From positions 1,426,001-1,490,000 of the forward strand of contig OZ244872.1 in the NCBI GenBank assembly GCA_965221215.1: 64,000 nt of DNA. The letters are read 5' to 3'. This document shows, in pieces, positions 7,502 through 15,860 of this stretch (its first letter is position 1; each line of letters opens with the position of its first letter). Origin of the DNA: Aldehydirespirator sp965221215. Lineage in GTDB: Bacteria > Actinomycetota > Acidimicrobiia > Acidimicrobiales > Aldehydirespiratoraceae. The translations under genes and the position numbers were made by a program. The notes below the pieces were generated by a model. It was not told the DNA's origin. It saw nothing but the letters and a program-made list of their open reading frames with translations, and made no database searches.

Positions 7502-10500
7502 CCTGTGCGCCCAGCAGCTCGCGCAACTCGGCGGGCAGGCCGTTGGCGGTGTCCACGGCGAAGTCCTCGGGCAGGCGGGCCACCCGCCGCCCTCCCAGCA
7601 GCAGCTCCACCGGCGAGTCGCCCGGATGGGCACACAGCACCGACTTGAGCTCGCGCAGGTGCCGGTCGTTCTGGTGCGCCGGGGGCAGGTTGACCCGCAA
7701 CGGCGGATCCTCCTCGGTGCTCTCCACCGGCTCGATGTCGTTGGCGAAGAACCGGGGGGTGTCCTGCTGGGTGTCGAGCCGGCCCCGCACCACCACCACC
7801 GCGTCGTCGGCCAGCTTCGGCCCATGCTCGGACATGGCCCTGGGGAACACCAGCACCTCGATCTTCTCCTCGAGATCCTCTAGGACGAAGGTGGCCATCA
7901 GCTCGCCCTTGCGGGTCCAGCGCCGGTTCAGCGCGGTGATCACCCCGCCCACCGACCAGAAGCCGGCATCGTCGCTGGAGGACGCCCCGGTGGTGAGGTC
8001 GCTGATGGTGCAGTCGGCGAGGCGGCGGACCCGGGCCTCCATGCCCTTGAGCGGATGGTCGGAGATGTAGAGGCCGAGCATCTCCTTCTCGTGGGCCAGC
8101 TTCTGCATGCGCTCGAACTCGGCGTCGCCGATCTCGGGCCGGTCGTCGAAGGAGGGGCCCTCGCTCTGCTCGCCGAACAGCGACATGACCCCGGCCTCGT
8201 GCTCCCGGCGCTTGCGCACCGTCATGTCGATGATGGACTCGTGCACGTTCAACAGCGCCTTGCGCCGATGGTCCAGCGAGTCGAAGGCGCCCGCCTTGAT
8301 CAGCGACTCGACGGTGCGCTTGTTCAACACGTCGACGTCCACCCGCTCCACGAAATCGACGAAGGAGCTGTAGCGCCCGTTGGACTCGCGCTCGGCGATC
8401 ACCCGCTCCACCACCCCCTCGCCCACGTTGCGCACCGCGGACAGGCCGTACACGATGCTGCCGGGACCGGATCTCGCCCCGTCGCCGGGCATGGGGGTGA
8501 AGTCGGAGGCCGACCGGTTGATGTCGGGCACCTGCACCTCGATCCCCCGCAGGCGGCACTCGTGGAGGTAGACCGAGGCGTTCTCCAGCTTGCGCTTCAC
8601 GCTGGTGAGCAGGGCGGCCAGGTACTCCACCGGATAGTTGGCCTTGAGGAATGCGGTCTGGTAGGCGACCAGGCCGTAGCCGTAGCTGTGGCTCTTGTTG
8701 AAGGCGTAGTCGGCGAACTGCTCGATGATCTTGAACAGCTCGGCGCCGAGGCCCGCCTCGTAGCCGTTGTCGGCCACCCCCTGCACGAACTTCTCCTCCT
8801 CGGCCGCCATGGCCGAGCGGATCTTCTTGCCCATGGCCTTGCGCAGCAGGTCAGCCTCGGCCAGGGAGTAGCCCGCGAAGCGCTGGGCCACCCGCATGAC
8901 GCTCTCCTGGTAGATCATCAGCCCGTAGGTGTCGGCCAGGATGTCGGCCGCGTCGGCGTGGAAGTACTCCACCCGGCGGCGGCCGTTCTTGCGGTCGGCG
9001 TAGTCGTGGTGCATGTTGGCCGCCATCGGCCCCGGCCGGTACAGCGCCACCAGCGCGCAGATGTCGTCGAAGGTGGTGGGGGCCAGCGAGCGCACCAGCG
9101 AGCGCACCTGGGGATTCTCAAGCTGGAAGACGCCGATGGTGTCTCCCTCCCGCAGCATCTCGAAGGTGGCATTGTCGTCGAGCGCCACGGCGTCCACATC
9201 GACGCTGACGCCGCGGGTCTGCTCGATCAGCCCGATCGCGTCGGTGATGACGTCGAGGTTGCGCAGGCCGAGGAAGTCCATCTTGAGCAGGCCCAGATCC
9301 TCCACCCCGTGCATCTCGTACTGGGTGACGATGGGCGCCTCGTCGGCGCTGCGGCCCTGCTCGGGCTTGCGCTGGATGGGCATGTACTCGGTCAGCGGCT
9401 CCGGGGCGATGACCACCGCCGCGGCGTGGATGCCGTCCTGGCGCCGCATGCCCTCGAGGCCCCGGGCCGCGTCGACCACCTCGGCCACCTCGCTGTCGGT
9501 GTCGTACATCTGGCGCAGCTCGGCCGCGGCCAGATAGCCCTCGTGGTGGGTCTCAGAGTCCTCGAAACAGTACTTCAGCGGGGTGTCGCGGCCCAGGATC
9601 AGCGGCGGCATGGCCTTGGCGATGCGGTCGCCCAGCGAGTGGGGGTAGCCCAGCACCCGGGCCGCGTCCCGCACCGCGGCCCGGGCCTTGATGCGCCCGA
9701 AGGTGATGATCTGGGCGACGTGCTCGCGCCCGTAGCGGTCGGCCGCGTAGTTGATCATCTCGTCGCGGTAGCGCGAGTCGAAGTCCATGTCGATGTCGGG
9801 CATCGACACCCTTGACGGGTTGAGGAACCGCTCGAACAGCAGGTCGTAGCGGATCGGGTCGAGGTCGGTGATGCGCAGGCTGTAGGCCACCGCGCAGCCC
9901 GCGGCCGAGCCCCGGCCCGGACCCACCCGGATGCCCCGGCGCCGGGCGTAGGCGATGAGGTCCCAGGTGATGAGGAAGTAGGAGGCGAACCCCATGTTGG
10001 TGATGACCTCTAGCTCGTAGGCCAGGCGCTTGGCCGCCGCTTCGGGCAGGGGGTCGCCCCAGCGCTCTCGGGCGCCCGCCGTCGTGAGATGCTCGAGGTA
10101 CTCGCTGTCGTCCTCGAAGCCCTCGGGCACCTCGAAGTGGGGCAGCCGCAGCTCGCCGAAGGTGATGCTCACATCGGATCGCTCGGCGATGCCCAGGGTG
10201 TTGTCGCAGGCCTCGGGGATCTCCGAGAAGATGTGGCGCATCTCGGCCGCCGACTTGAGGTAGTGGTCGTCGCCGTGGAACTTGAGGCGGTCGGTGTCGG
10301 CGAGCAGGGAGCCGGTCTGCACGCACAGCAGCGCGTCGTGGGCGGCGGCGTCGTGGCGGTGGGTGTAGTGGCTGTCGTTGGTGGCCAGCAGCGGGGCGTC
10401 CAGCCGGCGGGCAATCTCCAGCAGCTGCGGGTTGATCTGGCGCTGTTCGGGGATGCCGTGATCCTGCATCTCCACGTAGTAGCTGTCGCGGCCGAAGATG

Positions 10501-11033
10501 TCCTGGAATCGGGCCGCCTTCTCGAGGGCCTCCTCGGGGTTGCCCCGCAGCAGGGCCTGGGGCACCTGGCCGCCCAGGCAGCCGGTGGTGGCCACCAGCC
10601 CGGCGTGGTGGTCGCTGAGCGTCTCCCAGTCGCAGCGGGGCTTGTAGTAGTAGCCCTCCATGAAGGCCCGGCTGGAGACCTTGATGAGGTTCTTGTAGCC
10701 GGTGTTGTCGGTGGCCAGCAGCGTGAGGTGGTAGTAGAGCTTGCCGCCGCCCTCGGTGTCGCCGCCGGAGTCGTCGACCCTCCCCCGCCGCGGCGGCCGC
10801 TCGTGGCGGGAGTTGTGGGCCATGTAGGCCTCGGTGCCGATGACCGGCTTGATGCCCCGCTCGGAGCACTTGCGGTAGAAGTCGAGGACCCCGTACATGT
10901 TGCCGTGGTCGGTGATGCCCAGCGCGGGCTGACCGTCGGCGACCGAGGCGTCGATCAGCTCGTCGAGCCGGGACGCTCCGTCGAGGATCGAGTACTCGGT
11001 GTGGGTGTGGAGGTGGACGAAGGAGTCAGCCAC
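7485..11033 (-). CDS. dnaE: DNA polymerase III alpha subunit
   Basis: 1182 aa, the usual length of the actinobacterial replicative polymerase DnaE1. The N-terminal PHP domain begins FVHLHTHTEYSILDGASR and holds DHGNMYG. The polymerase active-site acidic cluster is MPDIDMDFDSRYRDE. Further family blocks are GPGRGSAAGCAVAYS and KMDFLGLRNLDV. The C-terminus has an OB fold (FWSVGGVITALNRRWTRKG) and ends LLGAQAIAGV. The start is GTG 11033, preceded by AGGAGG with 5 nt spacing. Three DnaA-box-like 9-mers lie directly upstream. The 3' end is partly duplicated downstream. Confidence 0.97.
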   Translation of the reverse strand: MADSFVHLHTHTEYSILDGASRLDELIDASVADGQPALGITDHGNMYGVLDFYRKCSERGIKPVIGTEAYMAHNSRHERPPRRGRVDDSGGDTEGGGKLYYHLTLLATDNTGYKNLIKVSSRAFMEGYYYKPRCDWETLSDHHAGLVATTGCLGGQVPQALLRGNPEEALEKAARFQDIFGRDSYYVEMQDHGIPEQRQINPQLLEIARRLDAPLLATNDSHYTHRHDAAAHDALLCVQTGSLLADTDRLKFHGDDHYLKSAAEMRHIFSEIPEACDNTLGIAERSDVSITFGELRLPHFEVPEGFEDDSEYLEHLTTAGARERWGDPLPEAAAKRLAYELEVITNMGFASYFLITWDLIAYARRRGIRVGPGRGSAAGCAVAYSLRITDLDPIRYDLLFERFLNPSRVSMPDIDMDFDSRYRDEMINYAADRYGREHVAQIITFGRIKARAAVRDAARVLGYPHSLGDRIAKAMPPLILGRDTPLKYCFEDSETHHEGYLAAAELRQMYDTDSEVAEVVDAARGLEGMRRQDGIHAAAVVIAPEPLTEYMPIQRKPEQGRSADEAPIVTQYEMHGVEDLGLLKMDFLGLRNLDVITDAIGLIEQTRGVSVDVDAVALDDNATFEMLREGDTIGVFQLENPQVRSLVRSLAPTTFDDICALVALYRPGPMAANMHHDYADRKNGRRRVEYFHADAADILADTYGLMIYQESVMRVAQRFAGYSLAEADLLRKAMGKKIRSAMAAEEEKFVQGVADNGYEAGLGAELFKIIEQFADYAFNKSHSYGYGLVAYQTAFLKANYPVEYLAALLTSVKRKLENASVYLHECRLRGIEVQVPDINRSASDFTPMPGDGARSGPGSIVYGLSAVRNVGEGVVERVIAERESNGRYSSFVDFVERVDVDVLNKRTVESLIKAGAFDSLDHRRKALLNVHESIIDMTVRKRREHEAGVMSLFGEQSEGPSFDDRPEIGDAEFERMQKLAHEKEMLGLYISDHPLKGMEARVRRLADCTISDLTTGASSSDDAGFWSVGGVITALNRRWTRKGELMATFVLEDLEEKIEVLVFPRAMSEHGPKLADDAVVVVRGRLDTQQDTPRFFANDIEPVESTEEDPPLRVNLPPAHQNDRHLRELKSVLCAHPGDSPVELLLGGRRVARLPEDFAVDTANGLPAELRELLGAQAIAGV

Positions 11034-11043
11034 GCGCGCCTCC

Positions 11044-11084
11044 TGTGGACACTGTGGACAAGGTGTTCATACCGCTGTGGATGA
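11044..11084 (-). promoter_or_regulatory. Cluster of three DnaA-box-like 9-mers upstream of dnaE
   Basis: Plus-strand TGTGGACAC (11044-11052), TGTGGACAA (11053-11061) and TGTGGATGA (11076-11084) read on the minus strand as GTGTCCACA, TTGTCCACA and TCATCCACA. The middle one is a perfect TTGTCCACA box. They lie within 51 bp upstream of the dnaE start and abut its AGGAGG. This suggests DnaA control of dnaE. Confidence 0.5.
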
Positions 11085-11221
11085 ATCACACAGCTGTGAT
11101 TCGCACCATACGCGCTCTTGAACTACTCGCGCAACTGGCTTGTCTGCCCGGTCGGCGGGTCTTGTTGCCGGGCTCCGTCGCCTCCCCCCGGCCTGCCGGT
11201 CGGCTTCCCCTTGGGGGCTTT

Positions 11222-11740
11222 CTAGAGGTAGGTGCCGGGGCGGGTTGCTGGGTCGCTTTCTTGGTGGGGGTGGAGCCCTGGCGGCAGCTCGCCCCGCATC
11301 GACTGGAGCTGCTGGTGGGCGCTCATCTGCTGGGCCAGCAGCATCGCCTTCATGCCCTGGATCAGGCCCTCGAGCCAGCCCACGAGCTGGGCCTTGGCGA
11401 TCTGAAGCTCCATGGCGGAGGGGGGCTCTGGCCGGTCGAAGGGCGAGGCGAGCCTGGCCAGCTCCTCGCGCAGGTCCGCCGACAGGGCCGAGCCGACCTC
11501 GCCCACCGAAGTCTCGTAGATCTCTCGCAGGCGCTGGCGGCTGGCCTCGTCGAGTTCGGTGGAGCGGACCTCGGCCAGCAGCTGCTTGAGCATGGTGCCG
11601 ATGCGCATGACCTTGGCCGGATGATCGATGGTCTCGTTGATCTCGTCGCCGGCCTCGCCTTCGTTCACCACCACTGCATCGGGCTCCAACACGGCGTGGG
11701 GCTCGTTGCCGGCACTCTTGCCACTGGCATCGCCTTGCAC
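11222..11740 (-). CDS. bpa: Bacterial proteasome activator
   Basis: 172 aa. Family blocks are VMRIGTMLKQLLAEVRS, ASRQRLREIYETS and KAQLVGWLEGLIQGM, typical of Bpa (DUF2587; Rv3780 in M. tuberculosis). Bpa forms a dodecameric ring that opens the 20S proteasome independently of ATP. The extreme C-terminus normally ends GQYL and docks into the proteasome alpha ring; here it ends PGTYL, so the tyrosine and leucine are kept. It implies that the organism encodes a 20S proteasome. The gene is upstream of dnaE on the same strand and next to the IS end. Confidence 0.9.
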   Translation of the reverse strand: MQGDASGKSAGNEPHAVLEPDAVVVNEGEAGDEINETIDHPAKVMRIGTMLKQLLAEVRSTELDEASRQRLREIYETSVGEVGSALSADLREELARLASPFDRPEPPSAMELQIAKAQLVGWLEGLIQGMKAMLLAQQMSAHQQLQSMRGELPPGLHPHQESDPATRPGTYL

Positions 11741-11759
11741 GGCCTAGACCCTAGATGAT

Positions 11760-12771
11760 TAGTTCCAAGGGGTCAGTGGTCGTAGGCGATGAGGCTGCGC
11801 GCGGGGCCGGGTTGTTGGGTGGTTTGGTTGTGCCAGATGGCGGCGGTGAGGGCGAGGAGTCGTTGCAGGACGCGCGCGGCGACGCCTGTGCGGGTGCGTC
11901 CTCGGTGGCGTTCGAGGCTGAGTTGGGCTTTGAGGGTGCAGTTGACGGACTCGATGATCTGGCGGAACGGTCTGAGGAACTGTCGCCCGGGCCGCGCCGG
12001 CTCGGCTTTGGTGGCGGGCCTGATCAGTGTGATGCCGGCTGCGTCGAGGGCGGCTTCGAGGGCGGCGCTGCGGTAGCCCTTGTCGGCGATGAGGGTCTGG
12101 CCCGGCCGGGAGATCTGGGCGCGGGCGATCATCTCGAGGCACATGTCGCGCTCGTCGTGTCCGGCTGGGGCCAGCGCGTAGGCCACCGGCAGCCCCGACG
12201 GAGCGCAGACGAGGTGCAGGCGCAGCCCCCAGAACCACCGCGAGTGCGAGGCGCAGTAGCCGTAGGCAGCCCATCCTGCGAGGTTGGAGCGCTGCTGGGT
12301 GCTGCGGCTGCGGCCGCACTCAACGGGCGTGGAGTCCACCAGCCACACGTCGTCGCGCCAGCACGGGCACTCGCGCGCCAGCGCAGCGATCACATGGCGC
12401 ATCAGTCCGGCGCTGCGGCGCAGCCGCTTGTTGTAGCCGGACCGCTGGGGCACATAGGGGAACCAGGGCCCCAGATGCGCCGTGGCGTAGCGGACGAAGC
12501 CGGCCTCGGAGTCGAACCCCAACAGCGCCGACAGCACCGCCAGGGTGACCAGCTCCGCGTCCGACAGCCGCGGCTCTATCCCCACCGCGGGCCGCTCAGG
12601 CGCCCAGTGGGGATTCGCCGCCAACAAATCGTCGACGCGCACATACAGTGCACACACGAGGGCGTCCAAGTCCGGGTTCATGCCGAGATCCTCCAAGATC
12701 GGGGCCTGTGGAAAACCCCGAGCTTGGACACCCTCAACCCTCAAATGGTGGACCCACACCCCTTGGAACTA
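11760..12771 (-). mobile_element. Insertion sequence, IS982-like, complete
   Basis: A 1012-bp element bounded by perfect 14-bp inverted repeats TAGTTCCAAGGGGT (11760-11773 and complement 12758-12771). It carries one intact transposase gene. No convincing target-site duplication was found in the flanks, so one end may have rearranged. The right end lies 10 bp from a triple tandem array of the dispersed repeat. Confidence 0.85.
11773..12681 (-). CDS. Transposase, IS982/IS4-like DDE family
   Basis: 302 aa from ATG 12681 (MNPDLDALVCALYVRVDDLL). Visible blocks are RLSDAELVTLAVLSALLGF, PQRSGYNKRLRR, DDVWLVDSTPVECGRSR (first catalytic Asp), ADKGYR (second) and the late ESVNCTLKAQLSLERH with the glutamate. 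The order and length fit IS982-type transposases. The stop codon overlaps the left inverted repeat. There is no frameshift or internal stop, so the element may be active. A longer open frame upstream to 12759 crosses the right inverted repeat and is unlikely to be used. Confidence 0.85.
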   Translation of the reverse strand: MNPDLDALVCALYVRVDDLLAANPHWAPERPAVGIEPRLSDAELVTLAVLSALLGFDSEAGFVRYATAHLGPWFPYVPQRSGYNKRLRRSAGLMRHVIAALARECPCWRDDVWLVDSTPVECGRSRSTQQRSNLAGWAAYGYCASHSRWFWGLRLHLVCAPSGLPVAYALAPAGHDERDMCLEMIARAQISRPGQTLIADKGYRSAALEAALDAAGITLIRPATKAEPARPGRQFLRPFRQIIESVNCTLKAQLSLERHRGRTRTGVAARVLQRLLALTAAIWHNQTTQQPGPARSLIAYDH

Positions 12772-12780
12772 CTCGTCTAG

Positions 12781-13075
12781 AGGCCGAGCGCACAGATGGC
12801 TGCCACTCTTCCGCGCTCAGCGAGGCCGTGGCCCGAGCGGCCCGTGAGCGAAGCGAACACGAGCGGGTATGCAGAGGCCGAGCGCACAGATGGCTGCCAC
12901 TCTTCCGCGCTCAGCGAGGCCGTGGCCCGAGCGGCCCGTGAGCGAAGCGAACACGAGCGGGTATGCAGAGGCCGAGCGCACAGATGGCTGCCACTCTTCC
13001 GCGCTCAGCGAGGCCGTGGGCTGTGCTGTCAAGGTTTGGGCGGCCCGTGAGCGAATCGAACAAGAGCGGGAATGG
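12781..13075 (-). repeat. Dispersed repeat, three tandem units of about 94 bp (copy 1)
   Basis: Units begin at 12781, 12875 and 12969, each with AGGCCGAGCG. The first two are almost identical. The third has the alternative central loop (GGTTTGGGCGGCC instead of GGCCCGAGCGGCC) and ends GAGCGGGAATGGC next to the rrf2 stop codon. This fills the whole 304-bp gap between the IS element and rrf2; no gene was seen in it. Confidence 0.85.
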
Positions 13076-13528
13076 CTAGGCGAGATCCTCTTCGGCTGGG
13101 GGCCACGGCGCCTCGCCCTGGGCCATGGCAGTGATCTGGGCCAGGCTGAACGAGTCGAGGAACCTGCGCATGTGGGTTCCCGAGGCCGACCAGATGGCCA
13201 GCAGCACGCACTGGCCCTCGTGGTCGCAGGCGCCGTCGGTGTGGGGCTCGCCGAAGTCGCCGGCCGCGATGGGTCCGTCCACCGCCCGCACGATCTCCGA
13301 CAGCCTGATGTCGGCCGGGTCGCGGGCCAGCACGTAGCCGCCGCCCACCCCCCGCTTGGAGCGCACCAGCCCTGCACCCTTGAGGGCCAGCAGGATCTGT
13401 TCCAGGTAGGGCTGGGGCAGGGCGGTGCGCTCGGCGATCTCGCGCACCGAGGTGGGCGCGTTCTCGCTGTGCAGCGCCAGCGACAGAAGAGCTCGGGAGG
13501 CGTAGTCCCCCCGGGTCGACACCCTCAT
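13076..13528 (-). CDS. Rrf2-family transcriptional regulator
   Basis: 150 aa. The winged helix begins MRVSTRGDYASRALLSLA and continues SVREIAERTALPQPYLEQIL and GGGYVLARDPADI, all standard Rrf2/IscR blocks. The cysteine region has only two cysteines (ACDHEGQC, five residues apart) where IscR-type Fe-S sensors have three, so cluster binding is uncertain. It is divergent from the phosphodiesterase-like gene at 13573, and a perfect palindrome overlaps its own -10. Autoregulation and control of the neighbour are likely. The stop codon touches a repeat array. Confidence 0.9.
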   Translation of the reverse strand: MRVSTRGDYASRALLSLALHSENAPTSVREIAERTALPQPYLEQILLALKGAGLVRSKRGVGGGYVLARDPADIRLSEIVRAVDGPIAAGDFGEPHTDGACDHEGQCVLLAIWSASGTHMRRFLDSFSLAQITAMAQGEAPWPPAEEDLA

Positions 13529-13557
13529 GGCCGCTCGTCGGTGGGCGCGCTCACGGT

Positions 13558-13572
13558 GGCATCCTAGATGCC
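13558..13572. promoter_or_regulatory. Palindromic operator between rrf2 and phosphodiesterase gene
   Basis: GGCATC-CTA-GATGCC is a perfect 6-bp inverted repeat with a 3-nt centre. On the minus strand it contains TAGGAT, a plausible -10 for rrf2, and it ends right before the GTG at 13573 of the divergent gene. Its place suggests that the Rrf2 protein binds here. Confidence 0.5.
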
Positions 13573-14697
13573 GTGGCCCGACCGGAACCGATCCCCGCGC
13601 CCCGACAGCCGGTGGTGCCGGCCTACGGAGGCGGATGCGTGGCCGACATCGTGCCCGCCATCCTCGAGCCCGGCCCCGCTGCCTCGCCGGGACCCCTGCC
13701 CGACGAGGTGCTCGATGCGTCCGCGGTGGTGCTGCTGATTCTGGACGGACTGGGGGCCGAGCAGCTGGCGGTGCGGCCCCGGGTCGCGCCCACGCTGCAC
13801 GAGATGCAGGTCGCGGCGGTCACGACCGTGGCTCCGAGCACCACCGCGTCCGCCCTCACCTCCATAGCCACCGGGGCTGCGGTGGGCGAGCACGGGATCG
13901 TGGGCTACCGGATCCGCACCGACGACGGCAACCTCAACGTCCTCAAGTGGAAGACCCCCCAGGGAGACAGCATCGAGCGCATCCGGCCCGAGCGCTTCCA
14001 GCCCGTGGCCGCCTTCGGGGGCCAGCGCCCGCCTGCGCTGCAGCGGGAGGTCTACCGCAAGTCCGGCTTCAGCCGGGCCTATCTGCGCGACGCCCGCCGC
14101 TGCGGGTACAAGATGCTGTCGAGCCTGGTGGTGGAGGTGCGGCGACTCCTGGCCGCGGGGGAGTCATTCATCTACGCCTACTACGAGGGCCCCGACACCG
14201 TGGCCCACGAGCACGGCTTCGGCGAGCACTATGAGGCCGAGCTGCGGGACTGCGACCGGCTGATGGGCGACCTGCTCACCGTGCTGCCTCGGGGCACGGC
14301 GGTGGTGGCCACATCAGACCACGGGCTGGTGGACTGCTCGAGCGGCGTGGTCAAGATCGACCCTGAGGTGCTCAAGTGCGCCCGGTCGGAGTCGGGCGAG
14401 GCCCGGTTCCGCTGGCTGCACGCCAAGCCGGGACGAGCCGGCAACCTGTACGCGGCCGCGGCCGACGCCCACGGCGAGCAGGCCTGGGTCCGCACCGCCG
14501 ACGAGATCGTCGAGGCGGGCTGGCTGGGACCGGTCGTGACCGACGCGGCCCGCTCCCGGCTGGGCGATGTGGCCCTGGTCGCCCGCGACGACTGGGCGTT
14601 CAGCCATCCCGACGACGGATCCCGAGAGCTCATCGGCCGCCACGGCTCGCTGACCCCGGCCGAGATGCTGGTGCCGCTTCTAGTGCACGTCGCGTAG
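13573..14697 (+). CDS. Alkaline-phosphatase superfamily phosphodiesterase/nucleotide pyrophosphatase
   Basis: 374 aa. VVLLILDGLGAEQL supplies the first metal-binding Asp and VAPSTTASALTSIATG the nucleophile Thr region; YYEGPDTVAHEHGFGEHYE and VVATSDHGLVD supply the later Asp and His ligands. This is the layout of type I phosphodiesterases/nucleotide pyrophosphatases. No signal peptide is seen, so it is probably cytoplasmic; the substrate is unknown. It is transcribed away from rrf2 with an operator-like palindrome directly before the GTG start, so a very short or leaderless 5' end is likely. Confidence 0.85.
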   Translation: MARPEPIPAPRQPVVPAYGGGCVADIVPAILEPGPAASPGPLPDEVLDASAVVLLILDGLGAEQLAVRPRVAPTLHEMQVAAVTTVAPSTTASALTSIATGAAVGEHGIVGYRIRTDDGNLNVLKWKTPQGDSIERIRPERFQPVAAFGGQRPPALQREVYRKSGFSRAYLRDARRCGYKMLSSLVVEVRRLLAAGESFIYAYYEGPDTVAHEHGFGEHYEAELRDCDRLMGDLLTVLPRGTAVVATSDHGLVDCSSGVVKIDPEVLKCARSESGEARFRWLHAKPGRAGNLYAAAADAHGEQAWVRTADEIVEAGWLGPVVTDAARSRLGDVALVARDDWAFSHPDDGSRELIGRHGSLTPAEMLVPLLVHVA

Positions 14698-14797
14698 AGC
14701 CGGCACCGCTTCGGCCGGTACACCTGCGGCCCGGCAAGCTGGGCCGGCCAAGAGCATGCGCTGATTGCTCCCAAGCGCCTCGCCGTGCGACATCGTC

Positions 14798-14902
14798 ATT
14801 CCCGCTCTTGTTCGCTGCGCTCACGGGCCGCCCAAACCACAGCGTCACAGCCCACGGCCTCGCCCGAATGGGCCGAACTGGCTCGCCATTCGCTCGGCCT
14901 CT
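14798..14902 (+). repeat. Dispersed repeat, alternative-loop type (copy 2)
   Basis: It reads ATTCCCGCTCTTGTTCGC to CGGCCTCT with the longer CCCAAACCACAG loop. Its GGCCTCT end abuts the stop codon of rluD. The gap from 14698 to 14797 also holds GGCCC-GGCAAGCT-GGGCC, a possible weak terminator of the upstream gene. Confidence 0.85.
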
Positions 14903-15860
14903 AGCGGCAGGACTGCAGGACTTCGGCCAGGTCGGAGGGCAGGGGCGACTCGGCGCTGATCTTCTGGCCGCCGGCGGGATGGCGAAACGACAGGGAGCGG
15001 GCGTGCAGGAACGGCCGCGACAGCCCGAAGGCGTCGCCATCGCGCCCGCCGGCGCCATAGGTCGGATCGCCGACGACGGCATGGCCGATGGCCCGGAGGT
15101 GGACCCTGATCTGGTGGGTGCGTCCGGTCTCGAGTCGACACTCCAGCAGTGCTGTCGGCGCCGGCTCGGCGAAGCGCTGCTGCACCTCGTAGCGGGTGCG
15201 GGCGGGACGGCCCCGGTCGGTCACCGTCATGCGCAGCGGGTTGCGGCTCGACCGGCCCACGGGAGCGTCCACCACCCCCGACGAGGCCTCGGGGCAGCCC
15301 CACACCAGGGCGCAGTAGATCCGCTCGGGCTCGTGGGATCGCAGCTGCTCGACCAGCGACCGGTGGGCCCGCTCGGTGCGGGCCACCACCAGCAGCCCCG
15401 ACGTGCCCCGGTCGAGCCGGTGCACGATGCCGGGCCGGTCGGGATCGCCGACCCCCTCCAGTTCCGGATAGCGGGCCAGCAGGCCGTTGACGAGGGTGGC
15501 CCGGTCGTGGCCCGCACCGGGATGCACCACCAGCCCGGCCGGCTTGTCCACCACGATCACGTCCGAATCCTCGAAGACGGTCGCGAAGGCCACATTGTTG
15601 TCGGGGGCCGGGCCGGGATCGCAGTCCGACCCGGCGTCGATCAACAGCGACTCGCCCGCCGCCACCCGCCGAGCGCCGGAGGTGACCGGCGTCCCGTCGA
15701 GGCGCACGCCGCCCTCCGCCACCAGCCGGGCTGCAGCCGCGCGGCTCACGTCGGCCAGCAGGGCCACCGCCCGGTCGAGCCGCAACCCGTCGAGCGCCGC
15801 CCCGACCACCTCGCCGTCAGAGGGCGAGCCGGTGTGACGGCGCTCAGCCTCGGGAGTCAT
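14901..15860 (-). CDS. Pseudouridine synthase, RluA/RluD family
   Basis: 319 aa from ATG 15860, whose ATGA overlaps the lspA stop. An S4-like domain (GLRLDRAVALLADVSRAAA) precedes the catalytic domain. HRLDRGTSGLLVVARTE carries the catalytic Asp, and LETGRTHQIRVHL is the family signature. It makes pseudouridine in 23S rRNA, most likely like RluD. The lspA-rluD order with overlap is usual in bacteria. The TAG stop sits at the edge of a dispersed repeat. Confidence 0.93.
   Translation of the reverse strand: MTPEAERRHTGSPSDGEVVGAALDGLRLDRAVALLADVSRAAAARLVAEGGVRLDGTPVTSGARRVAAGESLLIDAGSDCDPGPAPDNNVAFATVFEDSDVIVVDKPAGLVVHPGAGHDRATLVNGLLARYPELEGVGDPDRPGIVHRLDRGTSGLLVVARTERAHRSLVEQLRSHEPERIYCALVWGCPEASSGVVDAPVGRSSRNPLRMTVTDRGRPARTRYEVQQRFAEPAPTALLECRLETGRTHQIRVHLRAIGHAVVGDPTYGAGGRDGDAFGLSRPFLHARSLSFRHPAGGQKISAESPLPSDLAEVLQSCR

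Noticed and set aside
8055..9815. Long plus-strand open frame opposite dnaE
   Set aside because: It is the antisense of a conserved polymerase gene in high-GC DNA; the product is a low-complexity Val/His/Gly-rich shadow with no family pattern.
11044..11084. Possible replication origin at the DnaA-box cluster
   Set aside because: Only three boxes, no AT-rich unwinding region, and no dnaA, dnaN or gyrase genes near.
12817..13377. Minus-strand frame running through the 94-bp array
   Set aside because: It is open only because the repeat has no stop in that frame; it overlaps rrf2 out of frame.
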